From NCBI RefSeq assembly GCF_028285745.1, contig NZ_JANQOP010000046.1:1-64000 (forward strand): DNA of 64,000 bases, written 5' to 3'. Shown here piece by piece: positions 18,067 through 27,498 of this stretch. Numbering within the stretch: the stretch's first letter is position 1; each line of letters begins with the position of its first letter. Made by a program: the position numbers and the translations under genes. This stretch comes from Acaryochloris sp. IP29b_bin.137 (lineage in GTDB: Bacteria > Cyanobacteriota > Cyanobacteriia > Thermosynechococcales > Thermosynechococcaceae). The notes beneath the pieces are model-generated. The model ran no database searches. It worked only from the letters and a program-made list of their open reading frames with translations, and was not told the origin of the DNA.

Positions 18067-19947
18067 CTATCGCTGAGGCGGTGGATCTTCTAATAGCAGC
18101 AATCGCAGGGGATCCAAGTAAACAGTCCATGGTTGAGGCTGATCCTTCAGCGCAACCCATTTTTCTTTAAATACTTCTGCCTGCAGGTGATAGTCTTGCC
18201 CATGGTTCGGGGGACCATGCAACTTTAAGTAAAGGGTCATCCGATGGGGCGTTTCACTGGTAGCCGCCAGCCAGCAGGGAAAAGTATTGGGGGAGGCAGA
18301 TGAAGGAGAGTGGGTAGAGAAGCAAAGCTGGTGAGCCCGAATTCCAATCTGGCTCAACTGGGGAGGTAAGGGTTCGAAGGTCTGAAGCAGACAATGCCAG
18401 TTGAGCGCTTCCACTTGGTTAGGCCCCCGGGCCACGGCGAGAGAAAAGTTTTTACAGCCCGTCAGGCGAGCCGCCTTGACGGTATGGGGCCGTTCAAAAA
18501 TCTTATGTTTGGGGCCAATGGCAATAATGGTACCGTTGTCTATCATCAGTAAACCGTGACACATTCGAAAGGCTTCTTCTAAATTGTGAGTTACCAGGAG
18601 AGTGATGCCGGGGTAACCCTGCAGCCGGAGGATCAGTTGCCGCTCGATTAGGTTGCGAAGGTGAGTATCGAGGGCGGAAAAGGGTTCATCCAGCAGTAAT
18701 ACTTGAGGCTGATTCGCCAGGGCACGGGCCAGCGCAACCCGCTGCTGCTGCCCCCCTGATAGCTGATGGGGATAGCGGTGGGCCAAGGACGCCAGGTGAA
18801 GGAGGCTCAGTTGCTGGTTGACCGCAGCCTTGATCTGAGTGGACGAGAGTTGCCGACGCCGATAAAGGCCAAAGGCGACATTTTGAGCGACGGTTAAGTG
18901 GGGAAACAAGGCGTAGTTTTGGAAAAGCATCCCGACGTTGCGATCGCAACTTGTGACGTCAATCCCCAAGTCAGCATCAAACAGCACCCGACCATTGAGT
19001 ACAATGCGGCCCTGGTCGGGTCTTTCGATGCCCGCAATACAGCGCAAAATCAGGCTCTTCCCCATCCCCGAGGCCCCTAAAATCCCCAAGGGTTGGTCCG
19101 CTGCCATAAACTTGACCGATAGGGTAAATCCTGGCAATCGCTTCTCAATATCCACCTCTAATTGAGGGGATGGCAATACGGGGTCATGGAGTGCCCAGCC
19201 TTGAATCTCAGAAACCTCAGAATTAACGACAATACTACGGAGTTGGGGGTCTCTGTTCTCAACCCGCTTAGGAGGGCGACGCGGCTGGGGTTGAAACCGC
19301 CCACAGTGGATGCCATTCGCTAGTACAATCCCCCCCAAAGACAAGCCCAGGACAAGGGTCGACCATTGAGCCGCTTCCCGTAAATCTCCCGCTTCAACCG
19401 CGAAGTAGATCGCCATCGGCAGGGTCTGGGTCCGTCCGGGAATATTGCCCGCCAACATTAAGGTTGCGCCAAATTCGCCGAGGGCACGGGCAAAGGCCAG
19501 AGTGGTCCCGGCTAAAAGCCCTGGCAAGGAAAGGGGCAGAGTAATCCGCAAAAAAACGGTTCGTTCTGAAGCCCCTAAGGTCCGGGCCGCCTGTTGGAGG
19601 TTACGGTCAATTTGCTCAAAGGCTCCCAAGGTCGTTTTGTACATCAGGGGAAAGGCGGCCATGGTGGCGGTAATGACTGCGGCGTACCAAGTAAACACCA
19701 GGTTGAAGCCCACGGCCGAAAATAGGAACCCAAATGGACCATTCTTCCCCAAAAGCATGAGTAATAAGAAGCCCAGCACGGTGGGAGGCAAGACCATCGG
19801 GGCTAGCAAGAGACTATCCAGGAGAGATCGCCATTGTCCCCGATAATGCTGCATAGCATTGGCAGCAGCAATCCCTAAACAGAATGTGATGGCGGTGGCA
19901 ATCGTCGCAATGCGGAGGGAGATCCAGAGAGCAGAAAGATCATGCAT
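18067..19947 (-). CDS. modBC: Molybdate ABC transporter permease–ATPase fusion
   Basis: This 626-residue protein joins ModB and ModC. Residues about 1-225 are a permease with several membrane segments and the EAA-type loop around AARTLGASERTVF. Residues about 260-500 are an ABC ATPase with Walker A GASGMGKS, signature LSGGQQQRVALARAL and Walker B VLLLDEPFSALD. The C-terminal 120 residues are TOBE-like. It imports molybdate for nitrogenase cofactor and other Mo enzymes. Fused ModBC is known in cyanobacteria. The ATG at 19947 follows modA by 26 bp; a TTG three codons upstream has no support. Confidence 0.92.
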   Translation of the reverse strand: MHDLSALWISLRIATIATAITFCLGIAAANAMQHYRGQWRSLLDSLLLAPMVLPPTVLGFLLLMLLGKNGPFGFLFSAVGFNLVFTWYAAVITATMAAFPLMYKTTLGAFEQIDRNLQQAARTLGASERTVFLRITLPLSLPGLLAGTTLAFARALGEFGATLMLAGNIPGRTQTLPMAIYFAVEAGDLREAAQWSTLVLGLSLGGIVLANGIHCGRFQPQPRRPPKRVENRDPQLRSIVVNSEVSEIQGWALHDPVLPSPQLEVDIEKRLPGFTLSVKFMAADQPLGILGASGMGKSLILRCIAGIERPDQGRIVLNGRVLFDADLGIDVTSCDRNVGMLFQNYALFPHLTVAQNVAFGLYRRRQLSSTQIKAAVNQQLSLLHLASLAHRYPHQLSGGQQQRVALARALANQPQVLLLDEPFSALDTHLRNLIERQLILRLQGYPGITLLVTHNLEEAFRMCHGLLMIDNGTIIAIGPKHKIFERPHTVKAARLTGCKNFSLAVARGPNQVEALNWHCLLQTFEPLPPQLSQIGIRAHQLCFSTHSPSSASPNTFPCWLAATSETPHRMTLYLKLHGPPNHGQDYHLQAEVFKEKWVALKDQPQPWTVYLDPLRLLLLEDPPPQR

Positions 19948-19973
19948 GAATGCCAAGGGGGGGTAAGGGTAGC

Positions 19974-20777
19974 CTAGACACGGCCAAATCCAAAGCGTTC
20001 GAAGGTGTTTTGTGCCGTTTCTGTGTTCAGGAAATCAATAAAAGCTTGAGCTGCTGCAGGATGGGATGCATTCTGCACCACCCCAATGGGATAGACAATC
20101 GGCGAGTGGGATTTGGTGGGTATGGTGGTCAACACCTTTACCTGTGGAGAAAGCACGGCATCGGTAGCATAAACCATTCCGAGTTCAGCATTGCCACTTT
20201 CCACGGCAGCGAGAACCGCGCGAACGTTATTGCCAAACACAAACTTAGATTGAAGGGATTCTAACAAATCCAGATTCGCAAAAACTTGTTCAGCATATTG
20301 TCCGGCAGGAACACTACGGAATTCACCAACCGCGAAGCGGCGAATGTCAACGCTTTTGAGCTGCTCAAGATGAGTGATGTCTTGTTGGGAGGTGGCGGGG
20401 GCAACCAGAACTAATCGGTTCGTCACTAAGGGGCGATGACTACCGGATACAATCAGTCCTTGCTTTGATAGCTGATCCATGGGCTTCACACCGGCGGAGA
20501 AAAACAGATCGGCGGGAGCGCCCTGCTCAATTTGCCGCTGAAGCGCCCCAGATGACCCAAAGTTGTAATCCACGTTGATTTGAGGATAGGCCGTTTGAAA
20601 CTGGGGTGCGATCGCATCTAGGACATCTTGCAAACTAGCAGCGGCAGAAACCGTGATGGTCACGGATGCTGTGCCCTGAGCGCTTGAGGTCAACTGGTAA
20701 ATTTGGGAGCTACAACTCATCCCTAAACAGGAAAGCAACCCCACCAGAAACCAGATTAGAAATGGGCGACGTTTCAT
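19974..20777 (-). CDS. modA: Molybdate-binding periplasmic protein
   Basis: This 267-residue substrate-binding protein begins with MKRRPFLIWFLVGLLSC, a signal sequence with a likely lipobox cysteine (LLSC). The mature part shows the ModA pattern: VTVSAAASLQDVLDAIAPQF, NFGSSGALQRQIEQGAP and DLFFSAG. It captures molybdate and delivers it to the ModBC fusion encoded just downstream. The start at 20777 is chosen because the signal peptide begins there. Proximity to the nif block suggests shared demand for Mo. Confidence 0.92.
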   Translation of the reverse strand: MKRRPFLIWFLVGLLSCLGMSCSSQIYQLTSSAQGTASVTITVSAAASLQDVLDAIAPQFQTAYPQINVDYNFGSSGALQRQIEQGAPADLFFSAGVKPMDQLSKQGLIVSGSHRPLVTNRLVLVAPATSQQDITHLEQLKSVDIRRFAVGEFRSVPAGQYAEQVFANLDLLESLQSKFVFGNNVRAVLAAVESGNAELGMVYATDAVLSPQVKVLTTIPTKSHSPIVYPIGVVQNASHPAAAQAFIDFLNTETAQNTFERFGFGRV

Positions 20778-20830
20778 GATTACACTCACAGATAGGGTCT
20801 CCACGTTTATGAGCCATACTGCTAAGCAGC

Positions 20831-21097
20831 CTAGGTTTTTGCTTCAGTCGTAGGGTAGAGTCCCAACTGTCGGGACAGCTCCCTGGCGATAAAAATGAGG
20901 AACTTCGCTGCATCAGGATTATCTTGATGGGCAAAATAGCTAGCTGCTTGCATCAATGCCTGCACAAACGCTGCATCCAGCAAGTCAGGTTCAGCCTCCA
21001 GAATTTCAGGCTCTTGACCATTGGGGCAGGCCAGTAATCGATCGATCAACGCATAATAACGCGCTTGACGAGGATTGTCGGCGGGGGGAGCTGTCAT
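20831..21097 (-). CDS. Small conserved-type protein, 88 aa
   Basis: The pattern YYALIDRLLACPNGQEPEIL and DLLDAAFVQALMQAA matches a short segment that I know as the N-terminal part of many cyanobacterial TPR or CHAT proteins. Here it stands alone. The ATG at 21097 lies inside the spacer after cysK; a TTG at 21115 would overlap the cysK stop. The function is unknown. It lies between cysK and modA on the same strand, so it may be in one transcript with them. Confidence 0.6.
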   Translation of the reverse strand: MTAPPADNPRQARYYALIDRLLACPNGQEPEILEAEPDLLDAAFVQALMQAASYFAHQDNPDAAKFLIFIARELSRQLGLYPTTEAKT

Positions 21098-21111
21098 GAT
21101 ATTAGTTCCAT

Positions 21112-22116
21112 TCAAGCAACCGGATTAGGGATCGAATAGTTTGCTGGCAGACTATCGGGCACCAGGGTCGGATAGGCAGGTTCTAAATCTTTAAATAAAG
21201 CACTACTTAAGTAGCGTTCGCCAAAGCTGGGTTGGATCATAACAATTAACTTGCCAGCATTTTCAGCTCGCTGACCCACTTGGATCGCTGCTGCGAGGGC
21301 AGCACCCGTGGAAATCCCAGAGAGGAGACCTTCTTCGCGGGCAAGGCGACGACCCAAGGCAAGGGCCGCCTCGTTTGTCACCGTAACCACCTCATCAATA
21401 CAATCAACATTGAGAACTGCAGGAATAAAGCCAGCTCCAATCCCCTGGATTGTGTGGGAGCCAGACTCACCTCCAGAGAGTACTGGACTATTGACGGGTT
21501 CGACTGCGATCGCACGCAATTCGGGTTTACAGTCTTTCAACACCTCAGCAACGCCGGTAATCGTGCCCCCCGTGCCGACCCCTGCCACCACGATATCGAC
21601 CTGTCCTTCGGTGTCAGCCCAAATTTCTTCAGCAGTGGTATCACGATGAACTTGAGGATTCGCAGGATTATTAAACTGCTGAAGCATATAGGCATTGGCC
21701 AATGTCGCCGCAATTTCCTCCGCTTTAGTGATAGCCCCCTTCATTCCTTGTTGTCTAGGGGTGAGCACTAATTCTGCACCATAGGCCTGCAGCATGGCCC
21801 GACGTTCTAAACTCATGGACTCTGGCATGGTGAGGATAAGGCGGTAGCCCTTAGCGGCTGCAACCATCGCTAGGGCAATTCCCGTATTCCCAGAGGTGGG
21901 TTCCACCAGCACTGTTTTCCCAGGTGCGATCGCACCCGCCAATTCTGCAGCTTGGACCATGCTGAAGCCGATGCGGTCTTTAACGGACGACGCTGGATTC
22001 ATACCCTCAAGCTTGATCACAATTTGGGCGACACAGCCCTCTGCTTGAGGAATGTTGTTCAACTGTACTAGGGGTGTGTGGCCAATTAGCTCAGTCACAT
22101 CTTTGGCAATTGGCAT
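21112..22116 (-). CDS. cysK: Cysteine synthase (O-acetylserine thiol-lyase)
   Basis: This 334-residue PLP enzyme makes cysteine from O-acetylserine and sulfide. The PLP lysine is in [11 protein letters not shown], the substrate loop is [11 protein letters not shown], and the phosphate-binding glycine loop is [10 protein letters not shown]. The ATG at 22116 stands eight bases behind GAGGAGG, which settles the start against a longer frame. The nif region also holds a serine acetyltransferase (nifP), so both steps of cysteine supply for FeS cluster assembly are encoded near nifS and nifU. Confidence 0.94.
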   Translation of the reverse strand: MPIAKDVTELIGHTPLVQLNNIPQAEGCVAQIVIKLEGMNPASSVKDRIGFSMVQAAELAGAIAPGKTVLVEPTSGNTGIALAMVAAAKGYRLILTMPESMSLERRAMLQAYGAELVLTPRQQGMKGAITKAEEIAATLANAYMLQQFNNPANPQVHRDTTAEEIWADTEGQVDIVVAGVGTGGTITGVAEVLKDCKPELRAIAVEPVNSPVLSGGESGSHTIQGIGAGFIPAVLNVDCIDEVVTVTNEAALALGRRLAREEGLLSGISTGAALAAAIQVGQRAENAGKLIVMIQPSFGERYLSSALFKDLEPAYPTLVPDSLPANYSIPNPVA

Positions 22117-22241
22117 TGGTAACCCTCCTCGTGGAATCAATATTCATTTCCAGTTAAATTTGGAAAGTTTTTGTATGGACAGGGATGACCTACAAGGTAA
22201 AACGCAGAACTCAACTCAGCTCAAGGGTAAGAAATCTATGC

Positions 22242-22887
22242 CTAACCCCGTTTGCGCGCAACAATATTGTATAAATGCCAATACTTTTCCTCGCCGAGGA
22301 CATTACGGCCCAGATGTTCTTCTTCATCAAAAACTTCTAGATCAAACGGCTCAAACAGCTGCTCAATCTGATCTGGCGTCAGATAGTTAAAATTAGGGTC
22401 TGTTGCCCAGTAGTCGCGATCACCGGATAGATATCCACAAAATCTGCCTCCAGCTTTTAGGGAGTGCACGATTGCGTCCCAAAGCTGGTGAAAGGTTGCA
22501 GGAGGACAAAAAAGTAGACCAAAGCCGGCATTAATTCAGATCAACACCAGTGGGCAAAAACCCGTTTTTAGGGTGCTGCATCCGTGTATCTAGATGGGGG
22601 GGATCGAAATTCTGACGCCGATGCCATCTAGGAGGCTTGTCTGGTTCTCCCTCCATGGATAGAACCTGCCACTTTCGCCGCAGTAACTCCACGGTGTCAC
22701 ATCCATCTTGGTAACCCAAATTGATGGCACACCGGGCTGGAGATGAAGGGACTCCCTCATACCGTTCAAGTGCTGCCACCAACATCTCACTTGGATGCCC
22801 CCTGGCAACAGCCTGAAAATAATCAGCCCTTTGACGATACACTCGCTTGGAATTCAGTCTTGGAGCTGGATTTAGGGTGGTGATCAT
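22242..22887 (-). pseudogene. Frameshifted class I SAM-dependent methyltransferase
   Basis: The N-terminal frame reads LERYEGVPSSPARCAINLG and VELLRRKWQVLSMEGEP up to GVDLN, then stops. Removing one A near 22532 restores the frame: VDL-INAGFGLLFCPPATF, then HSLKAGGRFCGYLSGDRDYW, to the natural end at 22242. The SAM-binding glycine motif is also damaged (LGYQDG where DLGCGDG-type is expected), so the gene looks genuinely dead, not mis-sequenced. The family is a TehB-like methyltransferase. Confidence 0.8.
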
Positions 22888-22979
22888 GTTGTATCTCCTC
22901 CTAGGATACTGGGACTAGGTTTGACGGGTGACTAGAGTTGATCGCACACCATCCGGCCAAACATCTGGGGGATCACGGG

Positions 22980-23510
22980 TTAAGCAACCTGAAATGGAAA
23001 GTCTGCTTTGAGAATGTCTAGCCAGTTGGCAATCCGCTGCTCGGTTTTATCGCTTTCATTCACTTCATCAAGGGGTAAACCCACGAATTTGCCATCCCGA
23101 ATCGCAGTGGATTTTTCAAAGGAATAGCCCTCCGCGGGAACTGCCCCGACAATCCTTGCGCCTAGCGCTTTGAATTGGTCATAGAGGATCCCCAGAGCAC
23201 CGACAAAATGTTTGCTGTGACCTTGACAATCACCTGGACCAAAAAGGGCAATGGTTTTGCCGGAGAAATCAGGTTTCTCGACTTCCATATCAAACAATGG
23301 CTCACGCCAGTCATTCTGGACCTCTCCAGCCCCCCAGGTAGAACAGCCCAGCAATAAATAGTCGTATTGCAAGAGATCCTCGACATCATCAAAATCTTCT
23401 TCCATACTGTATAAATCACAGATTTCCGATCCAAGTTCCTCATAAATTTTTTCTGCGATCTCTTCTGTGACGCCGGAGGTACTGCCGTAAAAAATACCGA
23501 TTTTTGCCAT
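22980..23510 (-). CDS. Flavodoxin (long-chain type)
   Basis: This 176-residue FMN protein has the phosphate-binding loop FYGSTSGVTEEIAEKI, the first flavin loop STWGAGEVQNDW and the second GPGDCQGHSKHFVGA. The length and the inserted loop fit long-chain flavodoxins, which can carry electrons to nitrogenase reductase (NifF role) or replace ferredoxin under iron shortage (IsiB). Being last in the nif block favours a role in nitrogenase electron supply, but sequence cannot separate the two. AGGAG precedes the ATG at 23510. Confidence 0.9.
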   Translation of the reverse strand: MAKIGIFYGSTSGVTEEIAEKIYEELGSEICDLYSMEEDFDDVEDLLQYDYLLLGCSTWGAGEVQNDWREPLFDMEVEKPDFSGKTIALFGPGDCQGHSKHFVGALGILYDQFKALGARIVGAVPAEGYSFEKSTAIRDGKFVGLPLDEVNESDKTEQRIANWLDILKADFPFQVA

Positions 23511-23594
23511 GGTTTTTGCTCCTAATGAATGCAGGGTGATGAGAACTTTGTTACTCAGAATGAAAATCAAAACAGAGTAATCATGGATTCACTG

Positions 23595-23840
23595 TTATGC
23601 CACTTGAGGCCGCACATCAACGGCCTCAATCATGGCCTGAGTTAATGCCAACGGCCCCTGGCGGGTGCGAACCACAAACCGAGGAGACCGCTGCTCCAGG
23701 GCAATCCAAGCACCGGGAGATAAGCCGAGCCTTTTTAACTTTTCGGCAACGGCTGGATTAACGCCACTAATGGTCGCAATCACCCCTCGTTCTCCAATCT
23801 TCAGTCGTTTGAGGGAAGCCTTCGAGTTTAAGCTCAGCAT
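23595..23840 (-). CDS. FeoA-like SH3-fold protein of the nif cluster
   Basis: This is an 81-residue FeoA-domain protein (LKIGERGVIATISG, LKRLGLSPGAWIALEQ). FeoA proteins are SH3-like regulators of the iron importer FeoB, but no feoB is present. Stand-alone FeoA genes near fdxH are found in other cyanobacterial nif clusters, where their function is not settled. GGAGG seven bases upstream selects the ATG at 23840 over an earlier one. Confidence 0.82.
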   Translation of the reverse strand: MLSLNSKASLKRLKIGERGVIATISGVNPAVAEKLKRLGLSPGAWIALEQRSPRFVVRTRQGPLALTQAMIEAVDVRPQVA

Positions 23841-23876
23841 CTGTAACCTCCAACGGTTTAACGGTAGCAATTCTGA

Positions 23877-24272
<396 letters not shown>

Positions 24273-24641
24273 TTAGGAACAAGGCACACCCGCAGGGCTG
24301 CAGTCCTTGGCTGTCTGAAAAGATTTTCCACAGCCGCAGGTGTCCGTGGCATTGGGATTCGTGAATTTAAAGCCGCTCTCTATCATTCCATCGACGTAGT
24401 CCACCACGATGCCATCCAAGAGGGGAGCACTGCTGGGGTCAATAAAAATCTTGAGGCTGCCCGTATCGGTAATTTCATCATCTGCTTTTGGTGCCTCGGC
24501 TACTTTGATGTCGTATTCATAACCGTTGCAGCCCCCCTCGTTCACGGCCAGTCGAATGCCTCGGGTGGGTGTTGGGTTAGGGGTACCTCGAACAAAGGTT
24601 CGTAGCCGAAGTTCTGCAAGTTCAGTCAAGGTAACAGTCAT
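24273..24641 (-). CDS. hesB: HesB/IscA-type iron–sulfur carrier
   Basis: This 122-residue A-type carrier has the three conserved cysteines, in NEGGCNGYEYD and the C-terminal DTCGCGKSF. It takes part in delivery of Fe or FeS clusters to nif proteins. The extra tail after CGCG is typical of the HesB branch. AGGAG precedes the ATG. It sits in the usual hesA-hesB-fdxH order, separated from hesA by one small membrane-protein gene. Confidence 0.92.
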   Translation of the reverse strand: MTVTLTELAELRLRTFVRGTPNPTPTRGIRLAVNEGGCNGYEYDIKVAEAPKADDEITDTGSLKIFIDPSSAPLLDGIVVDYVDGMIESGFKFTNPNATDTCGCGKSFQTAKDCSPAGVPCS

Positions 24642-24749
24642 AGGAATTCTCCTGATATGGGTTATTAGCTAATAGAGAGGAGCCGTTGAGTCACCATCAC
24701 AATGGCTGGCAGACTGCTGTCCATGAAGATGTTTGATAAGAAAACGTGT

Positions 24750-25022
24750 TTAACGAGTCATATGACATTGTTTCCGTCTCAGACACAGCTGAGAACAGGT
24801 ATTTTTCTCTCGAAATCTAGAGGCAAGGGGACAGTGGGGATTAAAGAGTAAAACCAGAAGAATGAAACTCTTTAAGAGAACATGAGCAAAGGCGAGACCG
24901 ATAATCAGACAGGTTACGGAAGCAAGGTAGGCAAGGACTTGAACAACATCCTTAGAGTATCGATGGCCGAATCGCCAAAATTCAATCGCAAGTACCAAGA
25001 AACAAAGAGAGGTCCAAAACAT
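24750..25022 (-). CDS. Small two-helix membrane protein between hesA and hesB
   Basis: This 90-residue protein has two hydrophobic segments, about residues 2-15 and 30-60, and a basic, cysteine-containing tail. I do not recognise a family. It starts 15 bp after the hesA stop and is on the same strand. No ribosome site is clear. The strong membrane pattern and tight spacing argue for a real gene, but conservation would have to confirm it. Confidence 0.5.
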   Translation of the reverse strand: MFWTSLCFLVLAIEFWRFGHRYSKDVVQVLAYLASVTCLIIGLAFAHVLLKSFILLVLLFNPHCPLASRFREKNTCSQLCLRRKQCHMTR

Positions 25023-25037
25023 GGGTCTAAACAGAAC

Positions 25038-25865
25038 TCAACAAAGGGGAGGCAGCGCAACGATTGCCGGTTGATCCTCAGGCATCTTTGCAGCTACAGG
25101 ATCGGATCGGGTTACTTCAGGCATTGGTCCACAAACTGGGCACTGAGGATCGTGGTAGGGTCGACGTTTTGCGAATTCAGCTCGGGCCAAATCCATCGTC
25201 AATAGCTGCCCTAGTAGCGGTTCCCCTAAGCCGGTCACGAGCTTGATAACCTCCAGGGCCGCAAGACAGGCTAAGGTCCCTGACACAGCTCCCAGAACAC
25301 CGAAGCCCCAACGATCCCATTCGGGTTTTTCGGGGAACAGGCAAGTTAGACAAGGGGTTTGTCTCGGGACAATGGTCGTTAGATAAGCTTCCATCCCGTT
25401 CATCGCCGCTTCGATCATGGGTTTCCCCCAGCGAACACAGGCAGCATTCAGGGCGTCCCGTTCCGCGAAGTCAAAGGCACAATCGAGGGCAATATCAGCC
25501 CGCTGTACCAGCGCGTCAATGTTATCGGCACTGACATATTCACAAATAGCCTCGATTTCAATATCAGGATTAAGGTTGGTCAAGGTTTCTTGGGCTTTGA
25601 AGACCCGAGGTTGCCCTACCCAGTCATCGGTCATGAGGATTTGCCGATTTAGGTCATCCCGCTGCAAGTTGCCACCGCGCATGAGGATCAATTTGCCAAC
25701 CCCTGCCACAGCCAGGTAGAGTGCCGCAGTTCCACCTAGCCCACCGACACCAGTCACTAACGCCGTTGTCTTCTTTAACTGCCGCTGGCCCGTTTCACCT
25801 AGGCCGGGCAGCATGATTTGGCGGCGGTAGCGTTCAACTTCAGTGGGGGTTAAGGATGGCAGCAT
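25038..25865 (-). CDS. hesA: HesA, E1-like (ThiF/MoeB family) protein
   Basis: This 275-residue protein has the nucleotide-binding motif VTGVGGLGGTAALYLA, the adenylation-type region DLNRQILM and two CxxC pairs for zinc (CLTCLFP, CPVCGP). HesA belongs to the MoeB/ThiF family and is thought to help molybdenum or sulfur handling for nitrogenase cofactor. I take the ATG at 25865 because MLPSLTPTEVERY aligns with the usual HesA start. A GTG at 25904 behind AGAAGG is a possible longer start. Confidence 0.92.
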   Translation of the reverse strand: MLPSLTPTEVERYRRQIMLPGLGETGQRQLKKTTALVTGVGGLGGTAALYLAVAGVGKLILMRGGNLQRDDLNRQILMTDDWVGQPRVFKAQETLTNLNPDIEIEAICEYVSADNIDALVQRADIALDCAFDFAERDALNAACVRWGKPMIEAAMNGMEAYLTTIVPRQTPCLTCLFPEKPEWDRWGFGVLGAVSGTLACLAALEVIKLVTGLGEPLLGQLLTMDLARAEFAKRRPYHDPQCPVCGPMPEVTRSDPVAAKMPEDQPAIVALPPLC

Positions 25866-25916
25866 GGTTTTAGCGCTAAGCGTGATAAATGATGGAGACC
25901 TCACCTTCTGACAAGG

Positions 25917-26234
25917 CTATTCCACGGTAATGTCTGAAACCCTAACCACATCTTTGGGTTTCTCCTTAAAAACCTTGAATAGTTTCTGCTCCACCGAAGA
26001 GGAGGTTAAAAACAGGTCATAGGCAGTTTGTAAGGCTTTGCGGTAGGCATTTAGTTTTTCTTCTTCCCTGAGGTCTTTCTCTTCCGCCTCTACAAGCTGG
26101 GAGAACTTCCGTAGAATATGTAAACGATTTACGTTCAAGACCTGTGGATCAAAGGGGAGATTAAAAAATTGAAAATAATCCTCAGCATCTTTGAGCTGAT
26201 TAAACTGAGCGAGCGATAATTCTGTGGGTGTCAT
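25917..26234 (-). CDS. nifW: NifW, nitrogenase-protective protein
   Basis: This 105-residue protein matches NifW (FNQLKDAEDYFQFFNLPFD, VNRLHILRKFSQLV). NifW binds the MoFe protein and is linked to its maturation or oxygen protection. GGAGG lies before the ATG, and the start overlaps the previous stop as ATGA, so translation is coupled. Confidence 0.93.
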   Translation of the reverse strand: MTPTELSLAQFNQLKDAEDYFQFFNLPFDPQVLNVNRLHILRKFSQLVEAEEKDLREEEKLNAYRKALQTAYDLFLTSSSVEQKLFKVFKEKPKDVVRVSDITVE

Positions 26235-26452
26235 GGATTGGCCTCCAAAGTTTTGAGCTGTTGCTTAAGATCACGGAGTTGACAATAAATGAGGTAGGTT
26301 TCCTCAGCAGCTGCTGGGAGTTTTTCGAGATCAGTGGGAAGACCTTCAGCAATGTCATGAAGATCCATTTTCATCTGCCCTGCTTTACTGTTGAGCTTTC
26401 TGATTCGGGTTTTCAGTGTATCGATGGTTTCGGAAACAGTTGTGGGTGTCAT
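26231..26452 (-). CDS. CCE_0567-type nif-associated small protein
   Basis: This 73-residue helical protein (TIDTLKTRIRKLNSKAGQMK, MDLHDIAEGLPTDLEKL) matches the small coiled-coil protein encoded between the DUF269 gene and nifW in most cyanobacterial and many proteobacterial nif clusters. Its role is unproven. The ATG at 26452 is preferred because the earlier codons do not resemble the family. Its stop overlaps the nifW start by four bases. Confidence 0.85.
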   Translation of the reverse strand: MTPTTVSETIDTLKTRIRKLNSKAGQMKMDLHDIAEGLPTDLEKLPAAAEETYLIYCQLRDLKQQLKTLEANP

Positions 26453-26495
26453 CGGTAGAAATGGGGGCGACAGGACACAAGAAAGATAGCCTGGG

Positions 26496-26975
26496 CTAAA
26501 TATCACAAACTTGTGGATATGTTTGACTCAGGGCAATCCCTTTTTGCACGAGCTTTTCGCCTTCGGCGTTGAGCTTTTCTAAGGAATCAAAGCCAAATCG
26601 TTGAGCATCTCGTAGCGTTTTGGAAACCAGGATGAGGCGACCCGAGAAGATCAGCGCCCAACCAAAGCCTTCGTGACTCAAATCGACGACAACCTGAGAG
26701 AGCTGGCCGGTTTCTTGTTCAATTTGAGCGGCGATCGCCCGATAAAATCCTAGGATTCGGCTTTGGGTAATCACATCAACTTCACCTTCTACAGAGATCT
26801 CTCGGCGCTTTTTCTTGGGAATGATATAAGGCTTCAGTAGCGTCTCATCAGCCCAATTACGATAGGTGCCATAGGCATCGTTAGCGCGAATCTGCTGGAC
26901 GATGGCTTTGAGAAAGGGGGAGCTGTCAATCGCTACGGCTTCCTGGACAGGGGTGGGGGTTTCAGTCGAACTCAT
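26496..26975 (-). CDS. NifX-associated protein (DUF269)
   Basis: This 159-residue protein belongs to the DUF269 family found beside nifX (FLKAIVQQIRANDAYGTYRN, VDLSHEGFGWALIFSGRL). It is conserved in diazotrophs, but its reaction is not known; a role in FeMo-co trafficking or regulation is suspected from context. It overlaps the nifX stop as ATGA. Confidence 0.92.
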   Translation of the reverse strand: MSSTETPTPVQEAVAIDSSPFLKAIVQQIRANDAYGTYRNWADETLLKPYIIPKKKRREISVEGEVDVITQSRILGFYRAIAAQIEQETGQLSQVVVDLSHEGFGWALIFSGRLILVSKTLRDAQRFGFDSLEKLNAEGEKLVQKGIALSQTYPQVCDI

Positions 26976-27400
26976 ACGGTGATTTCCTCCTCGATAGTGG
27001 TTTCAAACTCGTCTTCAAAAGTGTGGCTTTGGCCTTTGGATAGAGCTTTCCGTAGCCATGGGGGTGGACTGCCATTGAGGGTCTTTACTAGCCGCAATAG
27101 GACATCCTGAATTTCGTCATTTTCTGATTGGGCCTTAATCGGTGTAATGTTTTTCTGAATCAAGCGGGCGGCAGCACTGCCTCCAATTGCAGAAACATAA
27201 ACAATGGCACAGTCTTTCAGGGCCTGGAGCTTGGGCTGTAGCTTATCTTCGTTGCCATCTTCTTTGAGGTCATCTTCAAATTTCAGAGTTTCTAGAAAGG
27301 CGTAGCCTCGATCATTGGCGTCATAGACATCAATCTGGCTAGCCGAGCCAAAATGGGCGTTAATGTGAACCGAGTCGCGGGTGGTGAATCCAATTTTCAT
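26972..27400 (-). CDS. nifX: NifX, FeMo-cofactor carrier
   Basis: This 142-residue protein has the dinitrogenase Fe-Mo cofactor-binding fold (VHINAHFGSASQIDVYDA, CAIVYVSAIGGSAAARLI). NifX carries NifB-co or VK-cluster between NifB and NifEN. GGAGG lies about ten bases before the ATG. It follows the fused nifEN gene, as expected, and precedes the DUF269 gene with a 4-bp overlap. Confidence 0.94.
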   Translation of the reverse strand: MKIGFTTRDSVHINAHFGSASQIDVYDANDRGYAFLETLKFEDDLKEDGNEDKLQPKLQALKDCAIVYVSAIGGSAAARLIQKNITPIKAQSENDEIQDVLLRLVKTLNGSPPPWLRKALSKGQSHTFEDEFETTIEEEITV

Positions 27401-27498
27401 GAGTGGTGGGCCTCCTTCAGATGGGGTCTACTGGCAAAGGGATAGTTGCGAAGGTCTCCAATTTGCCTTTGGCAATCGCAAACGAGACCAACCATCCC

